64,000 bases of DNA, taken from contig CANTUR010000540.1 of the NCBI GenBank assembly GCA_947683625.1, positions 1,002,001-1,066,000 of the forward strand, read 5' to 3'. Of this stretch, positions 1-10,143 are shown piece after piece; positions within the stretch are counted from its first letter, which is position 1; every line of letters starts with the position of its first letter. The position numbers were made by a program, and so were the translations under genes. The notes under the pieces were generated by a model. The model made no database searches. It was given only the letters and a program-made list of their open reading frames with translations, and was not told the DNA's origin. This DNA comes from Mallotus nudiflorus. Lineage: Eukaryota; Streptophyta; Magnoliopsida; Malpighiales; Euphorbiaceae.

Positions 1-684
1 CTCAGTTGATTTAGTATCTCGGGGCCAGTCTACAGTCCAAAATTGGAATAATAGAATTTCTTTGGAATTAAGTAAGTCTGCATGGCTAATGAAAAATTTG
101 TTTGAGGTTACGAATATTTTTAGGGTTCTATTTGATCCTTCATTTAAATAAATATTTTCTGCACTTATTATATATAAAAGTGGATTTTAGCATTTGTCTG
201 AAGTGTCTGTATATATTTATATATGTACTATTAATTGATTGCATATGATATTAGGAGGTGCGTGTATATATATTATAATAATTCACTTAGTGAGGTCTGA
301 CCCCCTCTCAACCATTTTTTTCAGGGGAGTTTTCTTCTTCAGACCTTACTAGTAGTGCTTTACGCTGATCTTCTTCAGCCCCGGATAGATTATGTAATTT
401 ATTTATTTGAACTTTTATTGTACTCTAGAAAACTGCAGTAGTAGTGTATTGTATCAGTAGTATGTTATTTTAATTATAGACTTGTCTCTAAATATTGTAT
501 GTGTATTTTTATTTTATGAACTGACATTTGAGTATTTATTTTATATCGTTTTAAATTTTAATTTTGGCATATTTATTTATTTATTTATTGCTTGTAATTT
601 TATTTTTAAGGCTTGCTATAAGTTCCAAATTCGAAAGAATTCCTGTTCCCTAACGCCAGTCATGGCCCGGTTTAGGTCGTGACA
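1..684 (+). mobile_element. Partial L-family gypsy LTR (3' portion), cut by window edge
   Basis: The stretch aligns with the 3' quarter of the LTRs at 10144-13221 and 18242-21320. It has the 'GGAGCTC..' hairpin remnant at the very start, the 59-nt stem-loop region at 291-348, the block ending 'TTCGAAAGAATTCC' and the terminal GGTCGTGACA. It is clearly diverged from those LTRs. The sequence after its end lacks the tRNA-Met primer site found after a 5' LTR, so it is a solo LTR or a 3' LTR. The left end lies outside the window. Confidence 0.88.
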
Positions 685-1507
685 ATTGCACATTTTTACT
701 TACTGATAATAATAATAATTTTCTTATTTCTTATATTTTAAGTTTAAAGTTTATTGTAATGGACATTTCATATTCTCATTTGTTAATTGAATTATTTGAA
801 ACTATGCAATGTAAATTTGATGATGTTGTTGTTGTTTTGTTAACAATTTATTTATTATGTTTTAATCACAAAACATGATAATTTTTATCATATATTATTA
901 TACATATGGATATTAGTTGACAATATAATTAAAAGTATATAATTAAGTTAGTACTTACTATTATTTAGTAATATCTATATATTACTTATTAAATTAATAT
1001 TTGATACTATATTTGGTTTTCGGTTTGGTATGATTCTCAGTTTGATTTTTTGTAAATATTCAGTACTGTACCAAATTAGTCATAAAATTTAGTTCAATTC
1101 AGTTCGAGATTAAAATTATTCGATTCAATACAGTTTTAATATTTAACATTTTCTTTGTTATATGCTCAGCCCTAATGCACATCATACGCATATATACAAT
1201 GTGCATGGCTAAGATGTCAAGATCCCATCTCAACGTACTTCTTGTCATGGCAAGGACAAAATTCTCAAAAATATTTGATGTTGAAAATTTCTTTAATATT
1301 GGAAAGAAAATTTTTTAAGTCAACTTTACCTATTAATTAATTTTAAAGAGTTTAAGTATTTATAAAGGTATATTTATCACTGAAAATGAAGTTAATATTC
1401 TAAAACTATAATATTACCTTTGAAAATAAAAGTAGAATTTTTAAAATATCTTTTTGTATCAGTACAAATTATGCCGTTTAATATTACTCATTATTAAAAT
1501 ATAATAA
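685..1507. other. AT-rich non-coding DNA, no gene seen
   Basis: No ORF with recognisable content and no clear repeat boundary. A stretch near 1010-1150 has the 'cggttTggt..ttcagtt' style common in degenerate plant repeats, but I cannot assign it to an element. Confidence 0.5.
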
Positions 1508-1706
1508 ATAAATTATATTTTTTCTCTTGTATTTTGTCTCATTACACTATTTTATCCATGACATTTGAAAAAATATTTATTCATCCCTACAGAAAGATTA
1601 GTGAATGCTAAAAAAAGAAAATGTTAAGGATGAATAAATATTTTTTCAAATATAAGGAATGAAGTAGTATAATGCGACAAAATATAAAGGAAAAAAAGTA
1701 ATTTAT
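1508..1706. repeat. Palindromic MITE with about 65-bp terminal inverted repeats
   Basis: The left arm (about 1508-1590) and the right arm (about 1625-1706) are near-perfect inverted copies. Both contain 'TATTTTGTC.CATTA' followed by 'TTTGAAAAAATATTTATTCATCC'-like sequence, and a loop of about 40 bp separates them. There is no coding capacity. The same arm design occurs at 49861-50091, so this is a small family. Superfamily not assigned; a convincing target duplication was not identified. Confidence 0.7.
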
Positions 1707-1911
1707 CCAAATACAATTAATATTTATTGGTTCAAATAACAAAAAATTTAAATGACTTTAAATAAAATTACTGCCTTGAATCTTATGTAGCTAAAAAATA
1801 AATACCGAAAGAATTTTGTTAATTTTATTGGTTCATCCAACTTCCTAAAATTATCAAAAAAAAATTAATTATTAGATATTGAAAACACCATATGACAATA
1901 TATATATATAT

Positions 1912-2233
1912 TATTATGAATGTGAATGAACAATATATTGCTTGTGAATGAACAATATATTGCTTGTGAGAGAATAGTACTCAAATAGTGAAAAGAAAAT
2001 CTCTATATAAAGGGATTGAAATTCATTAATGAGGATGTTAAGAAAAAGAAGAAGAAAAGATAGATTACTCTCCAAATTCTTTCAATATTATAGTTCTCTA
2101 AATTCTTTCCAAACTCTTTCTAAATTCTCTCAAAATCATTCTACTATAAAATATTTTTCTTCTAGTTAAATACTACTAAATTCAAGTTTAGTTCTATAAC
2201 AAAATAAGTAATTCAATCTTTATTTTCACAACA
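1912..2233 (+). repeat. 5' LTR of the young copia element
   Basis: Direct copy of 7775-8096. It starts with a tandem duplication of about 22 bp containing 'TGAATGAACAATATATTGCT'. A TATA-like 'CTCTATATAAAGGG' near 2000 is the likely promoter for the genomic RNA. Ends with TTTTCACAACA. Confidence 0.93.
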
Positions 2234-2250
2234 CGTTATCAGCACGAGGA
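2234..2250 (+). promoter_or_regulatory. Probable primer binding site, atypical
   Basis: Directly after the 5' LTR lies CGTTATCAGCACGAGG. It resembles the usual plant TGGTATCAGAGC (initiator tRNA-Met) only in the TATCAG core, so priming probably uses another tRNA or an internal tRNA region. Placement supports the call; the tRNA partner is not established here. Confidence 0.5.
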
Positions 2251-2327
2251 GCTCTCAATCAAAACAATAAGGTACATATTTCTTAATATTTAATATTTAT
2301 GAATATATTAGTTGATTATATATTATC

Positions 2328-2575
2328 ATGGATGGCTATGCCTCCTACTAATTTATATATTTATATTTATTTCTTCAATCTAACTTTATATTAATTGTTA
2401 TTTTTATTTTGTTTTATTAACTACACCATTGATGCAAATATTACTAGAAATGGTTCTAACCTTATGGATGATTATGCCTCCTACCAATTTATATTTATGC
2501 ACATTTATTTTTTTTATTATTTATGTTAATGGAAGGCTATACCCCATTTTATATTAATGGACGGTTTTGCCCCAT
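2328..2575 (+). repeat. Four degenerate leader repeats 'ATGGAnGnCTATGCCcC'
   Basis: Copies start near 2328, 2464, 2529 and 2557. All carry ATGGA followed by a TATGCC/TTTGCC-CC core. The spacing is irregular. They lie in the untranslated leader between LTR and gag and add several upstream ATGs. Confidence 0.5.
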
Positions 2576-2750
2576 ATTTATACATATCGTTATGTTAACT
2601 CACTTGCTATAAATAATCATATCAACATTATTTATTGATTTTACTTTATATAATTTATTTCTCAATATATTATATTAAAAAAAAAATTCTAACGGCTATA
2701 TTTTTATTACCAACGGTAATATAACGGTAATAAACGGCTATATTTTTCAT

Positions 2751-2758
2751 TATAAATA
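2751..2758 (+). promoter_or_regulatory. TATA-box-like motif in the copia leader
   Basis: TATAAATA is followed about 35-60 bp later by a pyrimidine-rich CTCTTTCTCTCTTTAC tract typical of plant transcription starts and leaders, then by the ATG at 2833. It may be an internal promoter separate from the LTR promoter. Inference from motif and spacing only. Confidence 0.35.
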
Positions 2759-2832
2759 GATGAGCTATAAATTTTATTCATTCACACAAATTCATACATT
2801 TTCTCTTTCTCTCTTTACTCTAAATTGTAAAC

Positions 2833-3000
2833 ATGATTTGGTATATTTATATTTGTGTTTTGATCATGACTATTATAATAGTTTTAGGAATAATTAATAT
2901 GGAAGATGATTTTCTATTTGATATAATTTTAAGTATTATTGTATCATTTTTTGTACCACTATTATTTCTTGCAATATTCATTCATGATATAATTAATTAG
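2833..3000 (+). CDS. Small 55-aa ORF with two hydrophobic segments, upstream of gag
   Basis: An ATG opens 55 codons ending with TAG at 2998-3000. Two hydrophobic stretches (residues about 3-21 and 33-50) flank a short acidic patch MEDD, the layout of a two-pass membrane peptide. It lies between the leader TATA-like motif and gag. High AT content favours hydrophobic codons, so the ORF could be accidental. Homology unknown to me. It could also act as an upstream ORF controlling gag translation. Confidence 0.3.
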   Translation: MIWYIYICVLIMTIIIVLGIINMEDDFLFDIILSIIVSFFVPLLFLAIFIHDIIN

Positions 3001-3085
3001 TAAATTCTGATCATGTTTGATTTTTTTTAGTAGTCATCAAATTTATGAATTCTAATTGAGTTATATTTTTTTATTAGTTATCATA

Positions 3086-4077
3086 ATGACAAATCTAGCA
3101 AAGCTTGAGTTCGTTGCTCTTGACATCACGGGAAAAAATTATATGTCTTGGATTCTAGATGTAGAAATGCATCTTCAATCAATGGGGTTAATTGATACCA
3201 TAAAAGAAAATAATAACACCTCATTGCAAGATAAGGCCAAGTCTATAATTTTCTCCGTCGTCATCTTGATGAAGGATTAAAATGTGAATATTTGACTGTC
3301 AAAGATCCAAGTGTTCTTTAGAAGGATCTAAAAGACAGATATGATCATCAAAGAGATGTAATACTACCAGTAGTCACTGATGAATGGAGAGCTTTACGCT
3401 TTCAAGATTTCAAAAAAGTGAGTGACTATAATTCTGCAATGTTCAGAATAGTATCACAATTAAAATTCTGTGGACAGACAGTCACAGATGAGGATATGCT
3501 GGAGAAAACTTACTCCACATTTCATGCATCAAATGTTACACTCCAAAAACAATACAGGATGCAGAGATTTAAAAAATATTCTGAACTAATTTCATGCCTA
3601 CTGGTAGCTGAGAAAAATAATGAACTCTTGATGAAAAATCATCAGTCCCGTCCTACTGGCTCAATAGCATTTCCAGAAGCAAATGCTACAAATTATTCCA
3701 GATATAAAAACTACAATAGCCATGGACGTGGGAGAGGTAGAGGTCGTGGACGTGGAAGAGGTCAATTCTTTGGCCATGGTCGTGGAAATAAATATAATAA
3801 TACTCCACAACAAACTCAGACTCAACCTCAAAAGAAGTTAAAATCAGTCATCAGTGGTGTTCAAGAAAGGCCTCAACATAAGTCTGAAACTGTGTGTTTC
3901 AGATGTGGTAGTAAAGGACACTGGTCACGAATTTGTCGAACACCACCACATTTTTGCCAACTTTATAAGGCATCATTGAAAGGCAAAGAAAAGAAAATAA
4001 ACTTCAATGAGCATCATACTTATGTTAATGATAGAACTCATCTAGATGATTCTGATTTTACTGACAATGGAAATTGA
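3086..4077 (+). pseudogene. copia gag, broken by a frameshift and a stop
   Basis: Gag forms the nucleocapsid particle that packages element RNA. The start MTNLAKLEF at 3086 is chosen because the family begins this way and the upstream codons look like leader. The N-terminal UBN2/DUF4219-like region runs to about 3250, where one base appears missing: restoring the other frame gives RRHLDEGLKCEYL. A TAG at 3319-3321 then replaces a probable Trp. From 3418 the frame is open to 4077. It contains an arginine-glycine run (near 3725-3775) and a CCHC zinc knuckle CFRCGSKGHWSRIC (near 3895-3936). The end is a family-like DFTDNGN. It is not functional as it stands. Confidence 0.88.
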
Positions 4078-4214
4078 GACATCTCTAATTTTAAGTATAT
4101 TGTTATTACTTATTTGATTCTGAAGAATATGTTATTGTTATGTATGTTATTTTTAAATTAAATAAAATGTCCTACTTTATAATTATTTTATGTTTTTACC
4201 TTAATTGATTAATT
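4078..4214 (+). other. Gag-pol spacer of the young copia element
   Basis: 137 bp of AT-rich sequence separates the gag stop from the pol ORF. Related copia proteins are usually one polyprotein, so pol here must be reached by reinitiation, splicing or an internal start, or the spacer is decayed coding sequence. No clear splice pair was identified. Confidence 0.45.
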
Positions 4215-7200
4215 TTGTGTTTATCTATTTTGAAGTTTAATATGGATTGTACTCAACATAAAGATAATATTGGAGATCTCTGCATACCAGATAGTGGTAC
4301 TACACATACTATCTTGAAAAATAGAGATTATTTCTCTGAAATAAAGCCCACAAAGGCAGTTGTAAAAACAATATCAGGTCCTGTAGATCTGATTGAAGGA
4401 ATTGGCAAAGCTAAATTTATGTTACCAAATGGAACAAAGTTTATAATTGATGAAGCTTTGTTTTCACCAAAATCAACAAGAAATTTGTTGAGTTTTGATG
4501 ACATATATCGAAATGGGTGTGATACCCAATCTATTACTATAAATGGTAACAAATATTTAAATATAGTTTCCTATGAATCAGGAAAAATGCAAGTATTGGA
4601 AAGACTGCCAAAACTCCCTACTGGATTGCATTACATGCATATACATGTAATTGAATCAAATATGGCAGTAAAAGAAAAATCTTATGATCCTTCAATAATA
4701 AATTTATGGCATGACAGATTAGGTCATCCTGGATCAGTAATGATGCGAAGGATAATTGAGAATTCACATGGGCATCCCTTGAAGGGGCAAAGAATTCCTC
4801 AATCAAATGAAATGCCATGTACAGCTTGTTCTCTCGGAAAATTAATCTTGAGACCTTCACCATCTAAAATTCAAAATGAATCACCTATGTTTCTTGAAAG
4901 AATTCAAGGTGATATATGTGGGCCAATTCACCCACCATGTGGACCATTCAGATATTTTATGGTATTAATTGATGCATCTAGTAGATGGTCACATGTTTGT
5001 CTATTGTCAACTCGTAATGTTGCATTTGCAATGTTGCTTGCTGAAATTATTAAATTACGAGCACAATTCCCTGATTATACAATCAAGAGGGTAAGACTTG
5101 ATAATGCTGGTGAATTTACATCTCAAGCATTCAATGATTATTGTATGTCTACTGGGATCATTGTTGAGCATCCTGTTGCCCATGTACATACTCAAAATGG
5201 TTTAGCTGAATCATTGATTAAACGACTTCAGCTTATTGCTAGACCATTAATAATGAGAACAAAGCTTCCCATTTCAGTTTGGGGTCATACAATCCTACAT
5301 GCTGCTTCATTAATTCGCATCAGACCTAGTGCATATCATAAATACTCCCCACTACAATTGGCATTTGGTCAAGAGCCAAATATTTCCCATCTCAAAATTT
5401 TTGGTTGTGCAGTATATGTACCCATTGCGCCACCTCAGCGCACAAAAATGGGTCCTCAACGAAGATTGGGAATTTATGTTGGGTTTGAAACACCCTCGAT
5501 TATTAGATATCTTGAACCTCTAACTGGTGATGTTTTTACAGCACGTTTTGTTGATTGCCAATTTAATGAGGTTGTTTTCCCAACATTAGGAAAAGGGGAG
5601 AAAGAAGGGAAAAGGGATATTTCATGGAATGAACCATCATTATTGTATCTGGATCCTCACACAAAACAATGTGAATTAGAAGTGCAAAAGATTGTGCACT
5701 TACAAGCAATTGCAAATCAATTGCCAGATGCATTTACTGATACAAAAAGAGTGACTAAATCATATATACCAGCAGCCAATGCTCCTGCTCGTATTGAAAT
5801 TCCAGAAATAAAACCTGAGAATAAAGACACTCATGAGTCTAAAACACGCCAGAAGCGTGGAAGACCAATTGGTTCTAAGGATAAAAATCCTCGAAAGAGA
5901 AAGGGAGTAGATAATCATATTGATAACGAGGAAAATATCCCTGAAGAAATAGAAAATAAAGAAAGTCATGAAACATTATCATATACTGTTGCATGTGAAA
6001 TCATAAATGACAAAGATGATCCTGAACCAAAATCAGTCATGGAATGTCAAAATAGGCATGATTGGATAAAATGGAAAGATGTCATGCAGGCTGAATTGGA
6101 CTCACTAAACAAACGAAATGTTTTTGGGCCAATTATTCCTATGCCTAAAAATGTGAAACCTGTAGGATACAAGTGGGTCTTTGTACGAAAGAGAAATGAG
6201 AAAAATGAAATAATAAGGTACAAAGCTAGACTTGTAGCTCAAGGTTTTTCACAAAGGCCAGGAATTGATTATGATGAAACGTATTCTCCTGTTATGGATA
6301 CAATTACGTTCAGGTATCTGATTAGCCTAGTAGTTTCTAAGAAATTAGAAATGCGTCTTATGGATGTTGTGACTGCTTATTTGTATGGATCACTTGATAG
6401 TGACATTTATATGAAAATCCCTGAAGGATTTAAAATGCCTGAAGCATTAAGTACAAAACCCAAAGAAATGTATTCGATCAAGCTTCAGAGATCTTTATAT
6501 GGGTTAAAACAGTCTGGGCGCATGTGGTATAATCGTTTAAGCGATTATTTGATTAATAAAGGATATGTGAGTAATATTATTTGCCTATGCATTTTTATTA
6601 AGAAAACAATTTCCGGATTTGTGATTATAGCTGTATATGTTGATGATTTGAATATCATTGGAACAGAAAATGAGATCCACGAAGCAACAGTATACTTAAA
6701 GGAAGAATTTGAAATGAAAGATCTTGGAAAAACCAAGTATTGCCTTGGTTTACAAATTGAGCAAATGCACAATGGGATATTCATGCATCAATCAAATTAC
6801 ACAGAAAAGATCTTGAAACGCTTTAATATGGATAAAGCAAATCCTTTAAGTACTCCAATGGTCGTTAGATCACTCAATATTGAAACTGATCCATTTCGAC
6901 CCTGTGAAGAAAATGAAGAAATTCTTGGTCCTGAATTTCCATATCTCAGTGCCATTGGAGCTCTAATGTATCTTGCTAATTGTACTAGACCTGACATTTC
7001 TTTTGCAGTTAATTTATTAGCGAGGTTCAGTTCAGCTCCAACAAAAAGGCATTGGAAAGGGGTCAAACATATACTTCGATACCTTCGAGGAAATGTTGAT
7101 TTGGGTTTATTTTATTCTAACAATTCAAAACAAGAATTGATTGGTTATGCAGATGCAGGGCATTTATCTGATCCTCATAAAGCGAAATCTCAAACAGGCT

Positions 7201-7634
7201 ATGTGTTCACAAATAATGGAACTGCAATTTCTTGGCGTTCCCAGAAACAAACGCTTGTCACTACTTCCTCCAATCATTCTAAAATTATTGCACTACATGA
7301 AGCAAGTAGAGAGTGTGTGTGGCTTAGATCAATGACACATCATATTGAAGAATCTTGTGGTTTTCCAGTCAACAAAAGTCCAACAATTTTATATGAAGAT
7401 AATGCAGCATGCATTGCACAGTTAAGGGAAGGATATATCAAAAGTGATAGAACCAAACATATACCTCCAAGATTCTTTTCATACACTCAAGAGCTAATAA
7501 AAGACAATCATATAGATATCAAGTATATTCAGTCTAGCCAGAATTCAGCTGATCTTTTCACAAAGGCACTTCCAACTACAATCTTTAGAAAGCACGTTCA
7601 CGATATTGGAATGCGACATCTACATACTATGTGA
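4215..7634 (+). CDS. copia pol polyprotein (protease, integrase, RT, RNase H), intact
   Basis: A 1139-codon open frame with no internal stop. Protease active site DSGTT at residues 26-30. Integrase zinc-binding region WHDRLGHP at 165 with following CxxC. Integrase catalytic residues D233, D296 and E332 (35-residue spacing between the last two). Reverse transcriptase with the KARLVAQGF motif and catalytic YVDD at 808-811. RNase H with EDNAACI and KHI motifs near the C-terminus. The annotated ATG precedes family-like DLCIPDSGTTH by about 20 residues; the true N-terminus may be M10. Length fits copia pol. All catalytic residues I can check are present, so pol may be functional and could act in trans although its own gag is broken. 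Confidence 0.93.
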   Translation: MCLSILKFNMDCTQHKDNIGDLCIPDSGTTHTILKNRDYFSEIKPTKAVVKTISGPVDLIEGIGKAKFMLPNGTKFIIDEALFSPKSTRNLLSFDDIYRNGCDTQSITINGNKYLNIVSYESGKMQVLERLPKLPTGLHYMHIHVIESNMAVKEKSYDPSIINLWHDRLGHPGSVMMRRIIENSHGHPLKGQRIPQSNEMPCTACSLGKLILRPSPSKIQNESPMFLERIQGDICGPIHPPCGPFRYFMVLIDASSRWSHVCLLSTRNVAFAMLLAEIIKLRAQFPDYTIKRVRLDNAGEFTSQAFNDYCMSTGIIVEHPVAHVHTQNGLAESLIKRLQLIARPLIMRTKLPISVWGHTILHAASLIRIRPSAYHKYSPLQLAFGQEPNISHLKIFGCAVYVPIAPPQRTKMGPQRRLGIYVGFETPSIIRYLEPLTGDVFTARFVDCQFNEVVFPTLGKGEKEGKRDISWNEPSLLYLDPHTKQCELEVQKIVHLQAIANQLPDAFTDTKRVTKSYIPAANAPARIEIPEIKPENKDTHESKTRQKRGRPIGSKDKNPRKRKGVDNHIDNEENIPEEIENKESHETLSYTVACEIINDKDDPEPKSVMECQNRHDWIKWKDVMQAELDSLNKRNVFGPIIPMPKNVKPVGYKWVFVRKRNEKNEIIRYKARLVAQGFSQRPGIDYDETYSPVMDTITFRYLISLVVSKKLEMRLMDVVTAYLYGSLDSDIYMKIPEGFKMPEALSTKPKEMYSIKLQRSLYGLKQSGRMWYNRLSDYLINKGYVSNIICLCIFIKKTISGFVIIAVYVDDLNIIGTENEIHEATVYLKEEFEMKDLGKTKYCLGLQIEQMHNGIFMHQSNYTEKILKRFNMDKANPLSTPMVVRSLNIETDPFRPCEENEEILGPEFPYLSAIGALMYLANCTRPDISFAVNLLARFSSAPTKRHWKGVKHILRYLRGNVDLGLFYSNNSKQELIGYADAGHLSDPHKAKSQTGYVFTNNGTAISWRSQKQTLVTTSSNHSKIIALHEASRECVWLRSMTHHIEESCGFPVNKSPTILYEDNAACIAQLREGYIKSDRTKHIPPRFFSYTQELIKDNHIDIKYIQSSQNSADLFTKALPTTIFRKHVHDIGMRHLHTM

Positions 7635-7765
7635 AGGAAGATTATACATATCAACTTGAGGGGGAGAATATCATGCACTGTACTCTTTTTCCTTAAGCTA
7701 AATTTTTTCCCACTGGGTTTTATTTAGCAAGGTTTTAACGAGGCAGTTGCAAAATATTGTTATTC

Positions 7766-7774
7766 AAGGGGGAG
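7766..7774 (+). promoter_or_regulatory. Polypurine tract of the young copia element
   Basis: AAGGGGGAG lies immediately before the 3' LTR and would prime plus-strand DNA synthesis. A second, similar 'TTGAGGGGGAGAA' lies near 7658-7670, about 110 bp upstream, and may be an older or auxiliary tract. Confidence 0.85.
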
Positions 7775-8096
7775 TATTATGAATGTGAATGAACAATATA
7801 TTGCTTGTGAATGAACAATATATTGCTTGTGAGAGAATAGTACTCAAATAGTGAAAAGAAAATCTCTATATAAAGGGATTGAAATTCATTAATGAGGATG
7901 TTAAGAAAAAGAAGAAGAAAAGATAGATTACTCTCCAAATTCTTTCAATATTATAGTTCTCTAAATTCTTTCTAAACTCTTTCTAAATTCTCTCAAAATC
8001 ATTCTACTATAAAATATTTTTCTTCTAGTTAAATACTACTAAATTCAAGTTTAGTTCTATAACAAAATAAGTAATTCAATCTTTATTTTCACAACA
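7775..8096 (+). repeat. 3' LTR of the young copia element
   Basis: 322 bp, one substitution from the 5' LTR. Followed by the target duplication TATAT. Confidence 0.93.
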
Positions 8097-8398
8097 TATA
8101 TATATATATATTCAATAGTTAGCCATCCTATCTTGGACCTACCTATGTTACAACACTAAAAAGCATCATTATTACTCAACCCAATGTTTGATGCGCACTT
8201 GCAACTTGCAAGACAACTCTCCTACTGGGCATCGGGATTTAGACTCGGACCAGGCTAGTGTTGCTCTGTGACAAAGTTTATTAAAAAATAATATCAGTGA
8301 ATTTTTTAGGGGAAATTTAACATTTTGCCAAATTGTGCAATGCACTCGTTACCCGTTGTTGATCGTGGGCTCTGCTCTATGCCCACAACTTGGAAATT

Positions 8399-8550
8399 GC
8401 AACCCACCTTTGAATTCAGAAAGTCCAATGGTTTAAAATGCATTTAAAAAAACCAATCATCTAGATAAATAACATTGCAACCCACGTTTGAATTCAGAAA
8501 GTCCTGTGGTAGAAAATGCGTTGAAAAAAAATCATCTAGATGAACAATAC
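8399..8550 (+). repeat. Tandem duplication of about 76 bp
   Basis: The units at 8399-8476 and 8477-8550 share GCAACCCAC.TTTGAATTC, AGAAAGTCC, and ATCATCTAGAT, with scattered substitutions. No coding content. Confidence 0.75.
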
Positions 8551-9181
8551 ATATACATATGCTAAGAATCAGCTTCTCATCACTACAAAGGTAACATTCC
8601 TTCTCCTCTTCAATAATTTATTTTTGCAATAATTTATTAATTATTTTGAAGTATTTTAGCAGTAAATAATAATATATATTTAAATAATAAATATTTTAAA
8701 TATTATGATTAACTAATAAGTTTTAAATATTTAATAGTCAAATGTAATATATTTAGCAAAATTAAGATATTTATGATAAAATTAAAAATTTGAGATAAAT
8801 TTGGTACAAAGAAAAAATATTTGATCTTTTTATATAAATATATAGTTGATGTGGCAATGAAATCCATATTAACAATGCCACCTGAAATGTTATGTCGACA
8901 TCTCTATACAGTTTCAATTTGGGCTACATCTATCAAATCGGAATATTTATGAATAATTTTAAAAGCAAACTAAAATTGTAACAAGTGAAAAAATTAATAT
9001 TTTTAGACCATAGCCTCTTATTAAGATACACATGCATATTTATAAATAAAATTAAAAATTATTATATTAATTTTTATTTAATTATAATATATATATATAT
9101 ATATATCAATTATAAATTATCGTAGTTAAATAAAAATTAATTTAATAGTTTCCAATTTTAGAGGTTCATTTATGAAATTGG
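8551..9181. other. AT-rich spacer with an imperfect palindrome near 9050-9165
   Basis: No gene. Near 9065-9082 'TATTAATTTTTATTTAA' reappears inverted at about 9126-9143, around a TA microsatellite at about 9089-9112. This looks like a small MITE-type inverted repeat directly abutting the old copia LTR. Confidence 0.5.
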
Positions 9182-9398
9182 GTTCTTGAAAATAAATATT
9201 TTTATTGTATATATTAGGAAGTAAATATTTGTATACAATTAGAAATAAAGTTTTTATTTTATTTAGCATGTTTTTTTATTTCTAATTAGGATGTAATTAG
9301 AATTTCTATATATAAGGGTTGTAATCCTTTTTTGAAAAGTATGAAAAAAAGTTTTTTCCCTTAAATTCTCCCTTCTTTTCTTTAAATTTTATTTTTCA
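9182..9398 (+). repeat. 5' LTR of the old copia element
   Basis: Homologous to 28221-28443. Ends ATTTTTCA directly before the primer site. The left boundary is set by alignment and is uncertain by a few bases, because the expected TGTTGAGA start is degenerate here. Confidence 0.82.
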
Positions 9399-9410
9399 TG
9401 GTATTAGAGC
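9399..9410 (+). promoter_or_regulatory. Primer binding site (initiator tRNA-Met type)
   Basis: TGGTATTAGAGC differs at one position from the plant consensus TGGTATCAGAGC and sits directly after the LTR. Confidence 0.85.
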
Positions 9411-9504
9411 ATATCCATTGAAATCGAATTCTTTTTTATTGAATTCTTGAAATCGTTTTTTTTTCTTTTCGAAATTCTTTAAATCCCTTTGAATCCTCAA
9501 AATC

Positions 9505-10143
9505 ATGACCACTGAAAACACATCTATTGTATCCTATGGAACACCAAATTTTATTCAAACCCTTCAAGATAATTCTTCCTTTCCTACATAAATTATCTTT
9601 GATGATACGAACTATCCTTTATGGTCACAACTCATGAAGATGCGAATTGGAGCCAGAAATAAATATGGTTTTCTTAAAGCCACCAATAAGAGATAAAGCT
9701 TTGGAAACTTGACTTCTTGATAATAATCGAGTTAAAAGTTGACTAATTGATTCCATAAGTCCAACATTGAGTAGATATTCATTTGTCTTCCAACAGCAAA
9801 GGAGATATGGGATGTTGTCTCAAAAATCTTATATGATGGATCTGATGAAACTTAGTTGTTTGAATTAAATTGGAAATCATTCATAACATGTCAGAATGGT
9901 AAGCCATTACCTGCATATTATAATGAACTGGTCAAAATATTTTAAGAAATTGATACCCGGACATGTGTACAAGGTAAGGATGTTAATGGAGTAATATCAC
10001 TCCACAAAAATATTAGCCGACTTCGAACTCATATTTTTCTAGCTGGGCTTGATTTGGAATTTTATAATGCTCAAAGTGAAATACTCTTAAAGGATCCACC
10101 TGTTGATCTCGAATCTAGTTATGCATATGTGCAGAGGGATCAC
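9505..10143 (+). pseudogene. Old copia gag, 5' part
   Basis: The ATG at 9505 begins MTTENTSIVSYG. Further on, a DDTNYPLWSQLMKM segment matches the UBN2/gag N-terminal motif 'NYxxW'. Several stops and frameshifts interrupt it, the first after about 30 codons. Coding resemblance continues to the insertion point at 10143 and resumes at 21321. Confidence 0.82.

Larger units (their letters stand above)
1912..8096 (+). mobile_element. Young Ty1/copia retrotransposon with TA...CA termini
   Basis: Two 322-bp LTRs (1912-2233, 7775-8096) differ at a single position that I could find (C/T near 2110 versus its partner). The element is flanked by a perfect 5-bp duplication TATAT (1907-1911 and 8097-8101) inside a TA microsatellite. 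Order inside: leader, small ORF, gag (broken), pol (intact), polypurine tract. The pol order protease-integrase-RT-RNase H defines copia. The LTR starts with TATTATG rather than TG and ends with CA. The near-identity of the LTRs implies a recent insertion. Confidence 0.95.
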
